Assembly: GCA_959600065.1 (NCBI GenBank)
Contig: CAUGKZ010000007.1
Span: 1-14,706 of the forward strand
Reading direction: 5' to 3'
DNA: 14,706 nucleotides
Origin: an uncultured Kroppenstedtia sp.
GTDB taxonomy: Bacteria; Bacillota; Bacilli; Thermoactinomycetales; DSM-45169
The notes under the pieces were generated by a model. That model had not been told where the DNA came from. It saw only the letters and a program-made list of their open reading frames with translations, and did not search any database. The position numbers and the translations under genes are program-made. Each line of letters starts with the position of its first letter. The stretch's first letter is position 1. Shown in pieces: positions 9,521-14,706 of this stretch.

Positions 9521-9841
9521 ATGGTCACCGTTTACGGACCTGTGATCGATTCACAAACCCGATGCAAGCATTATCATTCAAAGAAAGATATTATCGCTAT
9601 TAAATTCAAGTGTTGCAACAAGTACTATCCTTGCTATCGATGTCATGCAGAGTGTGAGAATCATCCCATCTCGGTATGGCCAAGTGAAGAGTTTGATGAA
9701 ACCGCCATCTTGTGTGGAGTTTGCAGAACCGAATACACCATCCATCACTATTTGCAAATAGATCGCTGTTCACATTGTGGTTTTCAATGGAATGAAGAGT
9801 GTAAAAAACATTACCGTCTTTATTTTCAAATGCCGATTTGA
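9521..9841 (+). CDS. CHY zinc-finger protein
   Basis: A 106-residue protein of the CHY zinc-finger family (zf-CHY). The family name motif is seen at C15-K-H17-Y18. Further metal ligands are C31 and C32, C38-x2-C41-H42-x2-C45 with H48, C65-x2-C68, C83-x2-C86, and C94-x2-H97. The spacing suits about three zinc ions. There are no membrane segments or signal peptide, so it is probably cytosolic. The family includes yeast Hot13, a zinc-binding helper of small Tim protein oxidation; the role of the short bacterial forms is not established to my knowledge. The start is ATG 9521 after a purine-rich GAGGGGAGGGGGAG stretch (9503-9516). G+C is about 39% by hand count over 9541-9840, far below its ribosomal neighbours, which suggests acquisition by transfer. 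Terminators flank it on both sides. Confidence 0.88.
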   Translation: MVTVYGPVIDSQTRCKHYHSKKDIIAIKFKCCNKYYPCYRCHAECENHPISVWPSEEFDETAILCGVCRTEYTIHHYLQIDRCSHCGFQWNEECKKHYRLYFQMPI

Positions 9842-9908
9842 CAGGATCGAAATGTAATCTTTATACTTGGTTTCGGGTTATTTTTGCTAATCTAGGGAGA
9901 GATGGGCG

Positions 9909-9936
9909 AAAAAAGCGGGGAAGATCCCGTTTTTTT
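9909..9936 (+). terminator. Intrinsic terminator after the CHY zinc-finger gene
   Basis: AAAAAAGCGGG (9909-9919), loop GAAGAT, then CCCGTTTTTTT (9926-9936), with one G-T pair in the stem and seven T at the end. The GC core is only four pairs, so it is weaker than the tuf terminator. The symmetrical A and T runs would let it act in both directions. Confidence 0.75.
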
Positions 9937-9937
9937 C

Positions 9938-9966
9938 TTGCAATGGGCCCACACTTTCCGTATAAT
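9938..9966 (+). promoter_or_regulatory. Promoter of the S10 ribosomal protein operon
   Basis: The -35 TTGCAA (9938-9943) and perfect -10 TATAAT (9961-9966) are separated by 17 bases, a strong sigma-A type match. The predicted transcription start is near 9973, giving a leader of about 120 bases before rpsJ. The -35 begins one base after the T-tract of the preceding terminator. Confidence 0.88.
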
Positions 9967-9972
9967 AGGGAA

Positions 9973-10082
9973 TGTTGGTTTTGAACGGCGATGATGCGGA
10001 AGGTTGCCGACACGCCCGGCCCCTTTGCCACAGGCGTGGGGAAATTTCCGTGGAGCAAGTTCATTTAAAAAAATGAGCGAAA
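9973..10082 (+). promoter_or_regulatory. S10 operon leader with possible secondary structure
   Basis: Within the predicted leader, CACGCC (10011-10016) pairs with GGCGTG (10033-10038). A GGC (10018-10020) and GCC (10027-10029) pair is nested inside, making a two-part stem. GCCG (10006-10009) with CGGC (10017-10020) is a competing pairing. Nearer the gene are the palindrome GGAAATTTCC (10040-10049) and TCATTT-AAAA-AAATGA (10061-10076), just before the Shine-Dalgarno sequence. There is no T-run after the stems, so regulation, if any, is more likely at translation or RNA stability. Control by a ribosomal protein is inference. Confidence 0.4.
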
Positions 10083-10095
10083 AGGAGGGGCATGA

Positions 10096-10404
<309 letters not shown>

Positions 10405-10424
10405 TCCAAAATAGGCTAGCCGGT

Positions 10425-10432
10425 AGGAGGTG
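10425..10432 (+). promoter_or_regulatory. rplC ribosome binding site, decides GTG start
   Basis: AGGAGGTG lies 6 bases before GTG 10439. An in-frame GTG at 10430 overlaps this site and cannot be the start; starting at 10439 also gives the family N-terminus [13 protein letters not shown]. Confidence 0.85.
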
Positions 10433-10438
10433 TGCGAC

Positions 10439-11068
10439 GTGAAAGGAATTCTCGGTAAAAAACTGGGGATGACTCAGGTGTTCGGCGAAGACGGCACTGC
10501 CATCCCCGTTACGGTGATCCATGCCGGTCCGTGTTCCGTTCTGCAAAAGAAAGAGGCGGATACCGACGGCTACGAATCCGTGCAACTGGGTTTCGGTGAC
10601 AAAAAAGAACACCGGGCTAACCGTCCGGAGGCAGGCCACGCCAAAAAAGCGGGGTCGACGCCAAAGTCTTTCGTCCGTGAGATTCGTGGGATGAATCCGG
10701 CCGACTATGAGTTGGGCCAGGAAGTGAAAGCGGACCTGTTCAACACAGGTGAATGGGTGGATATCACTGCCACGTCCAAGGGGAAAGGATTTGCCGGTGC
10801 TATCAAACGGCATAACCAAGCCCGCGGACCGATGAGCCACGGTTCCCACTACCATCGGGGCCCCGGTTCTTTGGGTGCTGTCGATCCTGCCCGTGTCTTC
10901 AAGGGGCAAAAATTGCCCGGACGCATGGGCCACGACAAAGTGACCATTCAAAACCTGCAGGTGGTCCAGGTAGATTCGGAGAAAAACCTGCTCCTGATCA
11001 AAGGGTCCATTCCGGGTCCGAAAAACAGTTATGTTGTCATCCAATCTGCGGTGAAAGCCGCACAGTAA
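10439..11068 (+). CDS. rplC: 50S ribosomal protein L3
   Basis: L3, 209 residues, the same length as B. subtilis. It is an early-assembly 50S protein whose long central extension reaches toward the peptidyl transferase centre. It begins [19 protein letters not shown] from a GTG start. The extension is recognisable as [24 protein letters not shown] followed by RGPGSLG and [14 protein letters not shown]. The C-terminal domain ends [15 protein letters not shown]. It follows rpsJ by 34 bases and precedes rplD by 25. Nothing suggests an altered linezolid or tiamulin region, though I did not check every position. Confidence 0.97.
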   Translation: MKGILGKKLGMTQVFGEDGTAIPVTVIHAGPCSVLQKKEADTDGYESVQLGFGDKKEHRANRPEAGHAKKAGSTPKSFVREIRGMNPADYELGQEVKADLFNTGEWVDITATSKGKGFAGAIKRHNQARGPMSHGSHYHRGPGSLGAVDPARVFKGQKLPGRMGHDKVTIQNLQVVQVDSEKNLLLIKGSIPGPKNSYVVIQSAVKAAQ

Positions 11069-11093
11069 TGTCAACGGGAAGGGAGGAGACGAC

Positions 11094-11720
11094 ATGCCGA
11101 AAGTAAGTGTACTGGATATGAACGGTAGCCAGGTGGGCGAGTTGGAATTATCCGATTCCGTCTTCGGAATTGAGCCCAACGCATCGGTTCTGCACGATGC
11201 TGTTGTGATGCAACAGGCATCTCAACGTCGCGGATCCCATGCCGTGAAAAACCGTGCCGCTGTCCAGGGTGGCGGACGGAAGCCCTGGAAACAGAAAGGG
11301 ACGGGACGTGCCCGCCATGGCAGTATCCGTTCCCCGATCTGGGTCGGTGGTGGTGTGGCCTTCGGTCCGACACCCCGTAGCTACAGCTATAAACTGCCGA
11401 AAAAGGTGCGCCGACTGGCGATTCGCTCTGCGCTATCGTCCAAGATCAAAGCAGATGAACTGGTCGTACTGGACCAACTGACACTGGAACAGCCGAAAAC
11501 CAAGGAGATGGTGAAAGTCCTCTCCAACCTCCAGGCAGACCGCAAAGCGTTGGTCGTCGGCAGTGGGTATGACGAAAATGTGGTTCTGTCTGCACGGAAT
11601 ATCCCCGGAGTCAAGTTTATCGATGCCCAAGGGTTGAACGTGCTGGACGTGTTGAACCACGATAAACTGATCATCACTCGGGATGCGGTGTCACGCATAG
11701 AGGAGGTGCTCGGGAAATGA
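11094..11720 (+). CDS. rplD: 50S ribosomal protein L4
   Basis: L4, 208 residues (B. subtilis 207). It binds 23S rRNA early in assembly and its long loop lines the exit-tunnel constriction. The loop region, roughly residues 45-95, includes [21 protein letters not shown] with W65, K66 and R72, conserved residues near the macrolide site. The C-terminal globular part has a variable middle and ends SRIEEVLGK. The ATG at 11094 follows GGGAGGAGA (11081-11089). In E. coli L4 represses its own S10 operon. Whether this holds here is unknown. The stop codon overlaps the rplW start (ATGA), which indicates translational coupling. Confidence 0.97.
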   Translation: MPKVSVLDMNGSQVGELELSDSVFGIEPNASVLHDAVVMQQASQRRGSHAVKNRAAVQGGGRKPWKQKGTGRARHGSIRSPIWVGGGVAFGPTPRSYSYKLPKKVRRLAIRSALSSKIKADELVVLDQLTLEQPKTKEMVKVLSNLQADRKALVVGSGYDENVVLSARNIPGVKFIDAQGLNVLDVLNHDKLIITRDAVSRIEEVLGK

Positions 11721-12004
11721 AGGATCCCCGCGACATCATCCGGCGCCCGGTGGTGACGGAGAAGACCACGGATCTGATGGAAGACAACAAATATGTCTTC
11801 GAAGTGGATCTCAAGGCCAACAAGACCGAGGTTAAAAACGCGATCGAAAAGATTTTCGATGTCAAGGTAGCCCAAGTGAACACCATGCGGGTGAAAGGGA
11901 AGCCGAAGCGCCTCGGCCGTCACGCCGGTCGCACTTCAGACCGAAAAAAAGCGATTGTCAAGTTGACCGAAGACAGCAAGAGCATCGAGCTTTTTGAAGT
12001 TTGA
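11717..12004 (+). CDS. rplW: 50S ribosomal protein L23
   Basis: L23, 95 residues, the same as B. subtilis. It sits at the tunnel exit and is the docking site for trigger factor and the signal recognition particle. It begins [19 protein letters not shown]. Glu15 in the VTEK motif corresponds to E. coli Glu18, the trigger-factor contact. The segment [19 protein letters not shown] is the family's rRNA-binding loop. The start codon overlaps the rplD stop by four bases, with AGGAGGTG (11701-11708) inside rplD serving as the ribosome binding site 8 bases ahead. rplB follows after 27 bases. Confidence 0.97.
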   Translation: MKDPRDIIRRPVVTEKTTDLMEDNKYVFEVDLKANKTEVKNAIEKIFDVKVAQVNTMRVKGKPKRLGRHAGRTSDRKKAIVKLTEDSKSIELFEV

Positions 12005-12031
12005 TCACCTGAAGGAAAAGGAGGGAACCCC

Positions 12032-12865
12032 ATGGGTATCAAGCACTTTAAACCCACGTCGCCCGGACGCCGGCAGATGACGGTCTCCACCTTCGAGGAG
12101 ATCACCACTGACAAGCCGGAGAAGTCCTTGACGGCTCCCCTGGTCAAAAATGCCGGGCGGAACAATCAGGGACGGATCACCAACCGGCACCAAGGCGGCG
12201 GTCACAAACGCAAATACCGGATCATCGATTTCAAACGGAACAAAGATGGCATTCCCGGCAAGGTTGCTACTGTGGAATACGATCCCAACCGTTCTGCCAA
12301 CATCGCTCTGATCCATTATGCCGATGGTGAAAAACGCTACATCCTGCATCCCAACGGTCTCAAAGTGGGCGATGTGATCATGTCTGGTGTCGATGCCGAC
12401 ATCAAGACTGGAAACGCTCTGCCCTTGGCCAATATTCCGGTAGGTACGGTGATTCACAACATCGAACTGAAACCGGGTGCCGGTGGGAAAATGGTTCGCG
12501 CCGCAGGCGGCCAAGCACAGCTTCTCGGTAAAGACGGAGGATATGCTGTAATTCGTCTTTCATCCGGTGAAACCCGGATGGTGCGGATTGAATGCCGGGC
12601 CACGATCGGCCAGATCGGAAACCAAGATCATGAACTGCTCAATGTGGGGAAAGCAGGTCGCTCCCGCTGGCAGGGCAAGCGGCCGACGGTTCGCGGTTCG
12701 GTGATGAACCCATCTGATCACCCCCATGGTGGTGGTGAAGGTCGCGCTCCGATCGGACGTGTCTCCCCGGTTACTCCCTGGGGCAAACCGACCATCGGTT
12801 ACAAGACCCGGAAGAAAAACAAGCCGTCTGACAAGTATATTGTCCGTCGCCGGAAAAAGAAGTAA
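12032..12865 (+). CDS. rplB: 50S ribosomal protein L2
   Basis: L2, 277 residues, identical in length to B. subtilis. It is needed for subunit joining and for a working peptidyl transferase centre. It begins [19 protein letters not shown]. The RNA-binding part contains [21 protein letters not shown]. The C-terminal part has [17 protein letters not shown], with H230 and H232, where the E. coli functional histidine lies, and ends in a basic tail RRRKKK. The ATG at 12032 follows AAGGAGGG (12018-12025) by 6 bases. It is conserved throughout, with no sign of truncation or insertion. It is followed by a 39-base spacer with a small hairpin before rpsS. Confidence 0.98.
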   Translation: MGIKHFKPTSPGRRQMTVSTFEEITTDKPEKSLTAPLVKNAGRNNQGRITNRHQGGGHKRKYRIIDFKRNKDGIPGKVATVEYDPNRSANIALIHYADGEKRYILHPNGLKVGDVIMSGVDADIKTGNALPLANIPVGTVIHNIELKPGAGGKMVRAAGGQAQLLGKDGGYAVIRLSSGETRMVRIECRATIGQIGNQDHELLNVGKAGRSRWQGKRPTVRGSVMNPSDHPHGGGEGRAPIGRVSPVTPWGKPTIGYKTRKKNKPSDKYIVRRRKKK

Positions 12866-12870
12866 TCACA

Positions 12871-12883
12871 TCCCGGAGCGGGA
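12871..12883 (+). promoter_or_regulatory. Small hairpin in the rplB-rpsS spacer
   Basis: TCCCG-GAG-CGGGA is a perfect 5-bp stem with a 3-base loop. It lies just upstream of the rpsS ribosome binding site AAGGGGGGTG (12890-12899). No T-run follows. It may affect initiation or RNA decay, but no role can be read from the sequence. Confidence 0.35.
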
Positions 12884-12904
12884 GTTAGAAAGGGGGGTGG
12901 ATGC

Positions 12905-13186
12905 ATGGGTCGCAGCCTAAAGAAGGGACCTTTCGCAGACGACCATCTGTTGAAGAAAGTACGGGAAATGGGTGACAAGGAGAACAAGAAGGTCATCAAG
13001 ACTTGGTCTCGTCGTTCCACGATCTTCCCTGAATTCGTCGGACATACTATTGCCGTTCACGATGGTCGAAAACATGTCCCGGTATACATCACTGAAGATA
13101 TGGTGGGCCACAAGCTGGGTGAATTTGTCGCCACGCGGACTTTCAAGGGTCACGCCGGGGACGACCGGAAAACCCGGAAACGGTAA
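12905..13186 (+). CDS. rpsS: 30S ribosomal protein S19
   Basis: S19, 93 residues (B. subtilis 92). It is a protein of the 30S head that contacts S13 and helps form intersubunit bridges near the A site. It begins [19 protein letters not shown]. The block [28 protein letters not shown] is strongly conserved, and so is [20 protein letters not shown]. The tail KTRKR is basic. The ATG at 12905 is preceded by the G-rich site AAGGGGGGTG (12890-12899) at 5 bases; a nearby ATG at 12901 is out of frame. rplV follows after 42 bases. Confidence 0.97.
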   Translation: MGRSLKKGPFADDHLLKKVREMGDKENKKVIKTWSRRSTIFPEFVGHTIAVHDGRKHVPVYITEDMVGHKLGEFVATRTFKGHAGDDRKTRKR

Positions 13187-13195
13187 AGTGACGGA

Positions 13196-13227
13196 ATCTG
13201 ACAGGTCAGCCAGAGAGGAGGTCAGAT
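13196..13227 (+). promoter_or_regulatory. Possible alternative hairpins around the rplV start
   Basis: ATCTGAC (13196-13202) can pair with GTCAGAT (13221-13227), which takes in the end of the Shine-Dalgarno sequence and an ATG at 13226. The CTGAC inside it can instead pair with GTCAG at 13205-13209, although that loop has only two bases. The two pairings are mutually exclusive. Both are seen in the sequence; a switch is only inference. Confidence 0.3.
13216..13222 (+). promoter_or_regulatory. rplV ribosome binding site, favours the second ATG
   Basis: AGGAGGT lies 6 bases before ATG 13229 but only 3 before the adjacent in-frame ATG 13226, so the second ATG has the better spacing. Confidence 0.65.
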
Positions 13228-13228
13228 G

Positions 13229-13570
13229 ATGGAGGCAGTGAAATCCAAGGCGGTTGCGCGTTACGTGCGGATGTCACCTCGCAAGGTGCGTTTGGTGATC
13301 GATCTGATCCGCGGCAAATCTGTGGATGAAGCGCTGGCGATTTTGCGGTTTACCCCCCGTGCCGCCTCACCGATCATCGAGAAGGTGCTGCGGTCGGCGA
13401 TTGCCAATGCAGAGCACAACTACAGCATGAAACCCGGCGAGCTGGTGGTAGACCAAGCGATGGTGGACGAAGGGCCGACGATGAAACGGTTCCGTCCCCG
13501 TGCGCAAGGACGTGCCGGCCGCATCAACAAGCGGACCAGCCATATTACGGTGGTCGTATCTGAAAAATAA
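13229..13570 (+). CDS. rplV: 50S ribosomal protein L22
   Basis: L22, 113 residues from ATG 13229, the length of B. subtilis L22. Starting at ATG 13226 would add one Met. It touches all domains of 23S rRNA, and its long beta-hairpin lines the exit tunnel next to L4. Conserved parts are [39 protein letters not shown] and the hairpin region [21 protein letters not shown]. There is no duplication or deletion in the hairpin of the kind linked to macrolide resistance, as far as I can judge by eye. rpsC follows after 13 bases and its ribosome binding site overlaps this stop codon. Confidence 0.96.
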   Translation: MEAVKSKAVARYVRMSPRKVRLVIDLIRGKSVDEALAILRFTPRAASPIIEKVLRSAIANAEHNYSMKPGELVVDQAMVDEGPTMKRFRPRAQGRAGRINKRTSHITVVVSEK

Positions 13571-13576
13571 GGAGGG
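13569..13576 (+). promoter_or_regulatory. rpsC ribosome binding site, overlaps the rplV stop
   Basis: AAGGAGGG begins within the rplV TAA (13568-13570) and lies 7 bases before TTG 13584, supporting the TTG start and translational coupling with rplV. Confidence 0.85.
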
Positions 13577-13583
13577 ATAGAGA

Positions 13584-14243
13584 TTGGGTCAGAAAATAAA
13601 CCCGGTGGGGCTTCGCGTCGGCATCATCCGTGACTGGGAATCCAAATGGTACGGAGGCAAGGACTACGCCGACATGCTCCATGAAGACATCGAGATCCGT
13701 GAATACCTGTTTAAACGCTTGAAGGATGCAGGGATCTCTTCCGTGGAAATTGAACGGGCGGCCAACCGTGTCAACCTGACCATCCACACCGCCAAGCCGG
13801 GGATGGTGATCGGAAAAGGCGGCTCTGAGGTGGAAGCTCTGCGCAAAGCGTTGACCAAGATGACCGGCAAGAAGGTTCACATCAATATCGAAGAGATCAA
13901 GACGCCTGAGTTGGATGCCCGTCTGGTGGCGGAAAACATCGCTCAACAATTGGAACGCCGGATCTCCTTCCGTCGTGCGATGAAACAGACGATCCAGCGT
14001 ACTCTGCGCTCCGGTGCCAAAGGGGTTCGCACCCAGGTGAGCGGCCGGTTGGGCGGTGCTGATATCGCACGGACCGAAGGCTACAATGAAGGAACTGTCC
14101 CTCTGCACACTCTTCGTGCAGACATCGACTATGGCACTGCGGAAGCCCACACGACCTATGGACGGATTGGAGTGAAAGTGTGGATCTACCGCGGTGAGGT
14201 GCTCCCCGCCAAGAAAAAGGGAGATGCGGAAGGAGGCAAGTAA
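13584..14243 (+). CDS. rpsC: 30S ribosomal protein S3
   Basis: S3, 219 residues (B. subtilis 218). It forms part of the mRNA entry channel and the ribosomal helicase activity. It begins with TTG, giving [20 protein letters not shown]. The KH domain has the signature VIGKGGSEV, with the GKGG loop at 77-80. The C-terminal domain has the blocks [18 protein letters not shown] and [13 protein letters not shown] and the conserved [14 protein letters not shown]. The tail is short and charged. Only 13 bases separate it from rplV and 2 from rplP, so all are surely read from one transcript. Confidence 0.97.
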   Translation: MGQKINPVGLRVGIIRDWESKWYGGKDYADMLHEDIEIREYLFKRLKDAGISSVEIERAANRVNLTIHTAKPGMVIGKGGSEVEALRKALTKMTGKKVHINIEEIKTPELDARLVAENIAQQLERRISFRRAMKQTIQRTLRSGAKGVRTQVSGRLGGADIARTEGYNEGTVPLHTLRADIDYGTAEAHTTYGRIGVKVWIYRGEVLPAKKKGDAEGGK

Positions 14244-14245
14244 CC

Positions 14246-14677
14246 ATGTTAATGCCGAAACGCACGAAGTTTCGTAAGGAACATCGCGGTCGGATGAAAG
14301 GCCGGGCCAAAGGCGGAACGGAAGTGGCCTTCGGCGAATACGGTCTGCAAGCGTTGGAGCCTTCCTGGATCACCAACCGGCAGATCGAAGCAGCCCGGAT
14401 TGCGATGACTCGGTATATGAAACGTGGCGGTAAAGTATGGATCAAAATCTTCCCGGATAAACCCATTACGCAGAAGCCTCTCGAGGTTCGGATGGGTAGC
14501 GGGAAAGGCTCTCCTGAAAAATGGGTGGCTGTCGTGAAACCCGGCAAAATTCTGTTTGAGCTGGCCGGTGTACCGGAAGAAGTGGCTCGGGAAGCCATGC
14601 GGCTGGCGGCTAACAAGTTGCCGATCAAAACCAAGTTCGTAATTCGAGATGAAGCGGGTGGTACACATGAAAGCTAA
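14246..14677 (+). CDS. rplP: 50S ribosomal protein L16
   Basis: L16, 143 residues (B. subtilis 144). It is a late-assembling 50S protein near the A-site tRNA elbow and the L11 stalk base. It begins [19 protein letters not shown]. The central blocks are [20 protein letters not shown] and [14 protein letters not shown], followed by [20 protein letters not shown]. Arg82 corresponds to E. coli Arg81, a residue hydroxylated in that species. The ATG at 14246 follows AAGGAGG (14230-14236), inside the end of rpsC, by 9 bases. Its last 11 bases overlap the start of rpmC. Confidence 0.97.
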   Translation: MLMPKRTKFRKEHRGRMKGRAKGGTEVAFGEYGLQALEPSWITNRQIEAARIAMTRYMKRGGKVWIKIFPDKPITQKPLEVRMGSGKGSPEKWVAVVKPGKILFELAGVPEEVAREAMRLAANKLPIKTKFVIRDEAGGTHES

Positions 14678-14706
14678 AGAGCTGGTAGAAATGACCACCG
14701 CCGAGA
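14667..14706 (+). CDS. rpmC: 50S ribosomal protein L29, N-terminal part (runs off window)
   Basis: Thirteen codons are visible, [13 protein letters not shown], matching the start of Bacillus L29 (MKANEIRDLTTAE). L29 sits beside L23 at the exit tunnel. The ATG at 14667 overlaps the end of rplP by 11 bases in another frame and is preceded by GGGTGG (14656-14661). Position after rplP is the standard order. The rest is outside the window. Confidence 0.93.
   Translation, partial: MKAKELVEMTTAE

Noticed and set aside
9842..9908. Possible RNA gene or remnant after the zinc-finger gene
   Set aside because: AT-rich, with no clear stems, reading frame or similarity that I recognise; treated as 3' untranslated sequence.
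10091..10093. ATG just before rpsJ
   Set aside because: Out of frame, one base from the ribosome binding site, and it reaches a stop after 14 codons.

Overview
The window is a piece of a bacterial chromosome covering the rpoBC, str and S10/spc ribosomal clusters, read almost entirely on the plus strand. In order it holds: rpoB (3' end), rpoC, an L7Ae-family gene (rplGB/ybxF type), rpsL, rpsG, fusA, tuf, a short accessory insert, then rpsJ, rplC, rplD, rplW, rplB, rpsS, rplV, rpsC, rplP and the first 13 codons of rpmC. The order, the protein lengths, the strong AGGAGG-type ribosome binding sites and the long Firmicutes form of S12 point to Bacillales. Hand-counted stretches of core genes are about 55-60% G+C, so a moderately high-GC member, possibly Thermoactinomycetaceae. 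That family assignment is inference, not shown by the sequence.

Region by region: 1-4264 encodes the two large RNA polymerase subunits. From 4314 a good sigma-A type promoter leads into the L7Ae-family gene, followed by a structured spacer and the str genes (rpsL, rpsG, fusA, tuf), which end at a strong intrinsic terminator (9146-9176). Next comes an AT-richer insert of about 730 bases. It carries a CHY zinc-finger gene and perhaps a tiny opposite-strand ORF, and closes with a second terminator (9909-9936). One base after that T-tract a near-consensus promoter (TTGCAA, 17 bases, TATAAT) starts the S10 operon. Its leader of about 120 bases can fold, and its genes are closely packed, several overlapping or only a few bases apart.

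The products work together in gene expression: RNA polymerase core, the decoding and tRNA-selection proteins of the small subunit, the two elongation GTPases, and early-binding large-subunit proteins around the exit tunnel and the peptidyl transferase centre. Four core genes use non-ATG starts (rpoC GTG, rpsG TTG, rplC GTG, rpsC TTG), each with a strong Shine-Dalgarno sequence.

I found no undescribed multi-gene system. The parts worth a second look are the accessory insert between tuf and rpsJ, the structured spacers and leaders, and a Thr in EF-Tu at a position tied to kirromycin resistance in E. coli.
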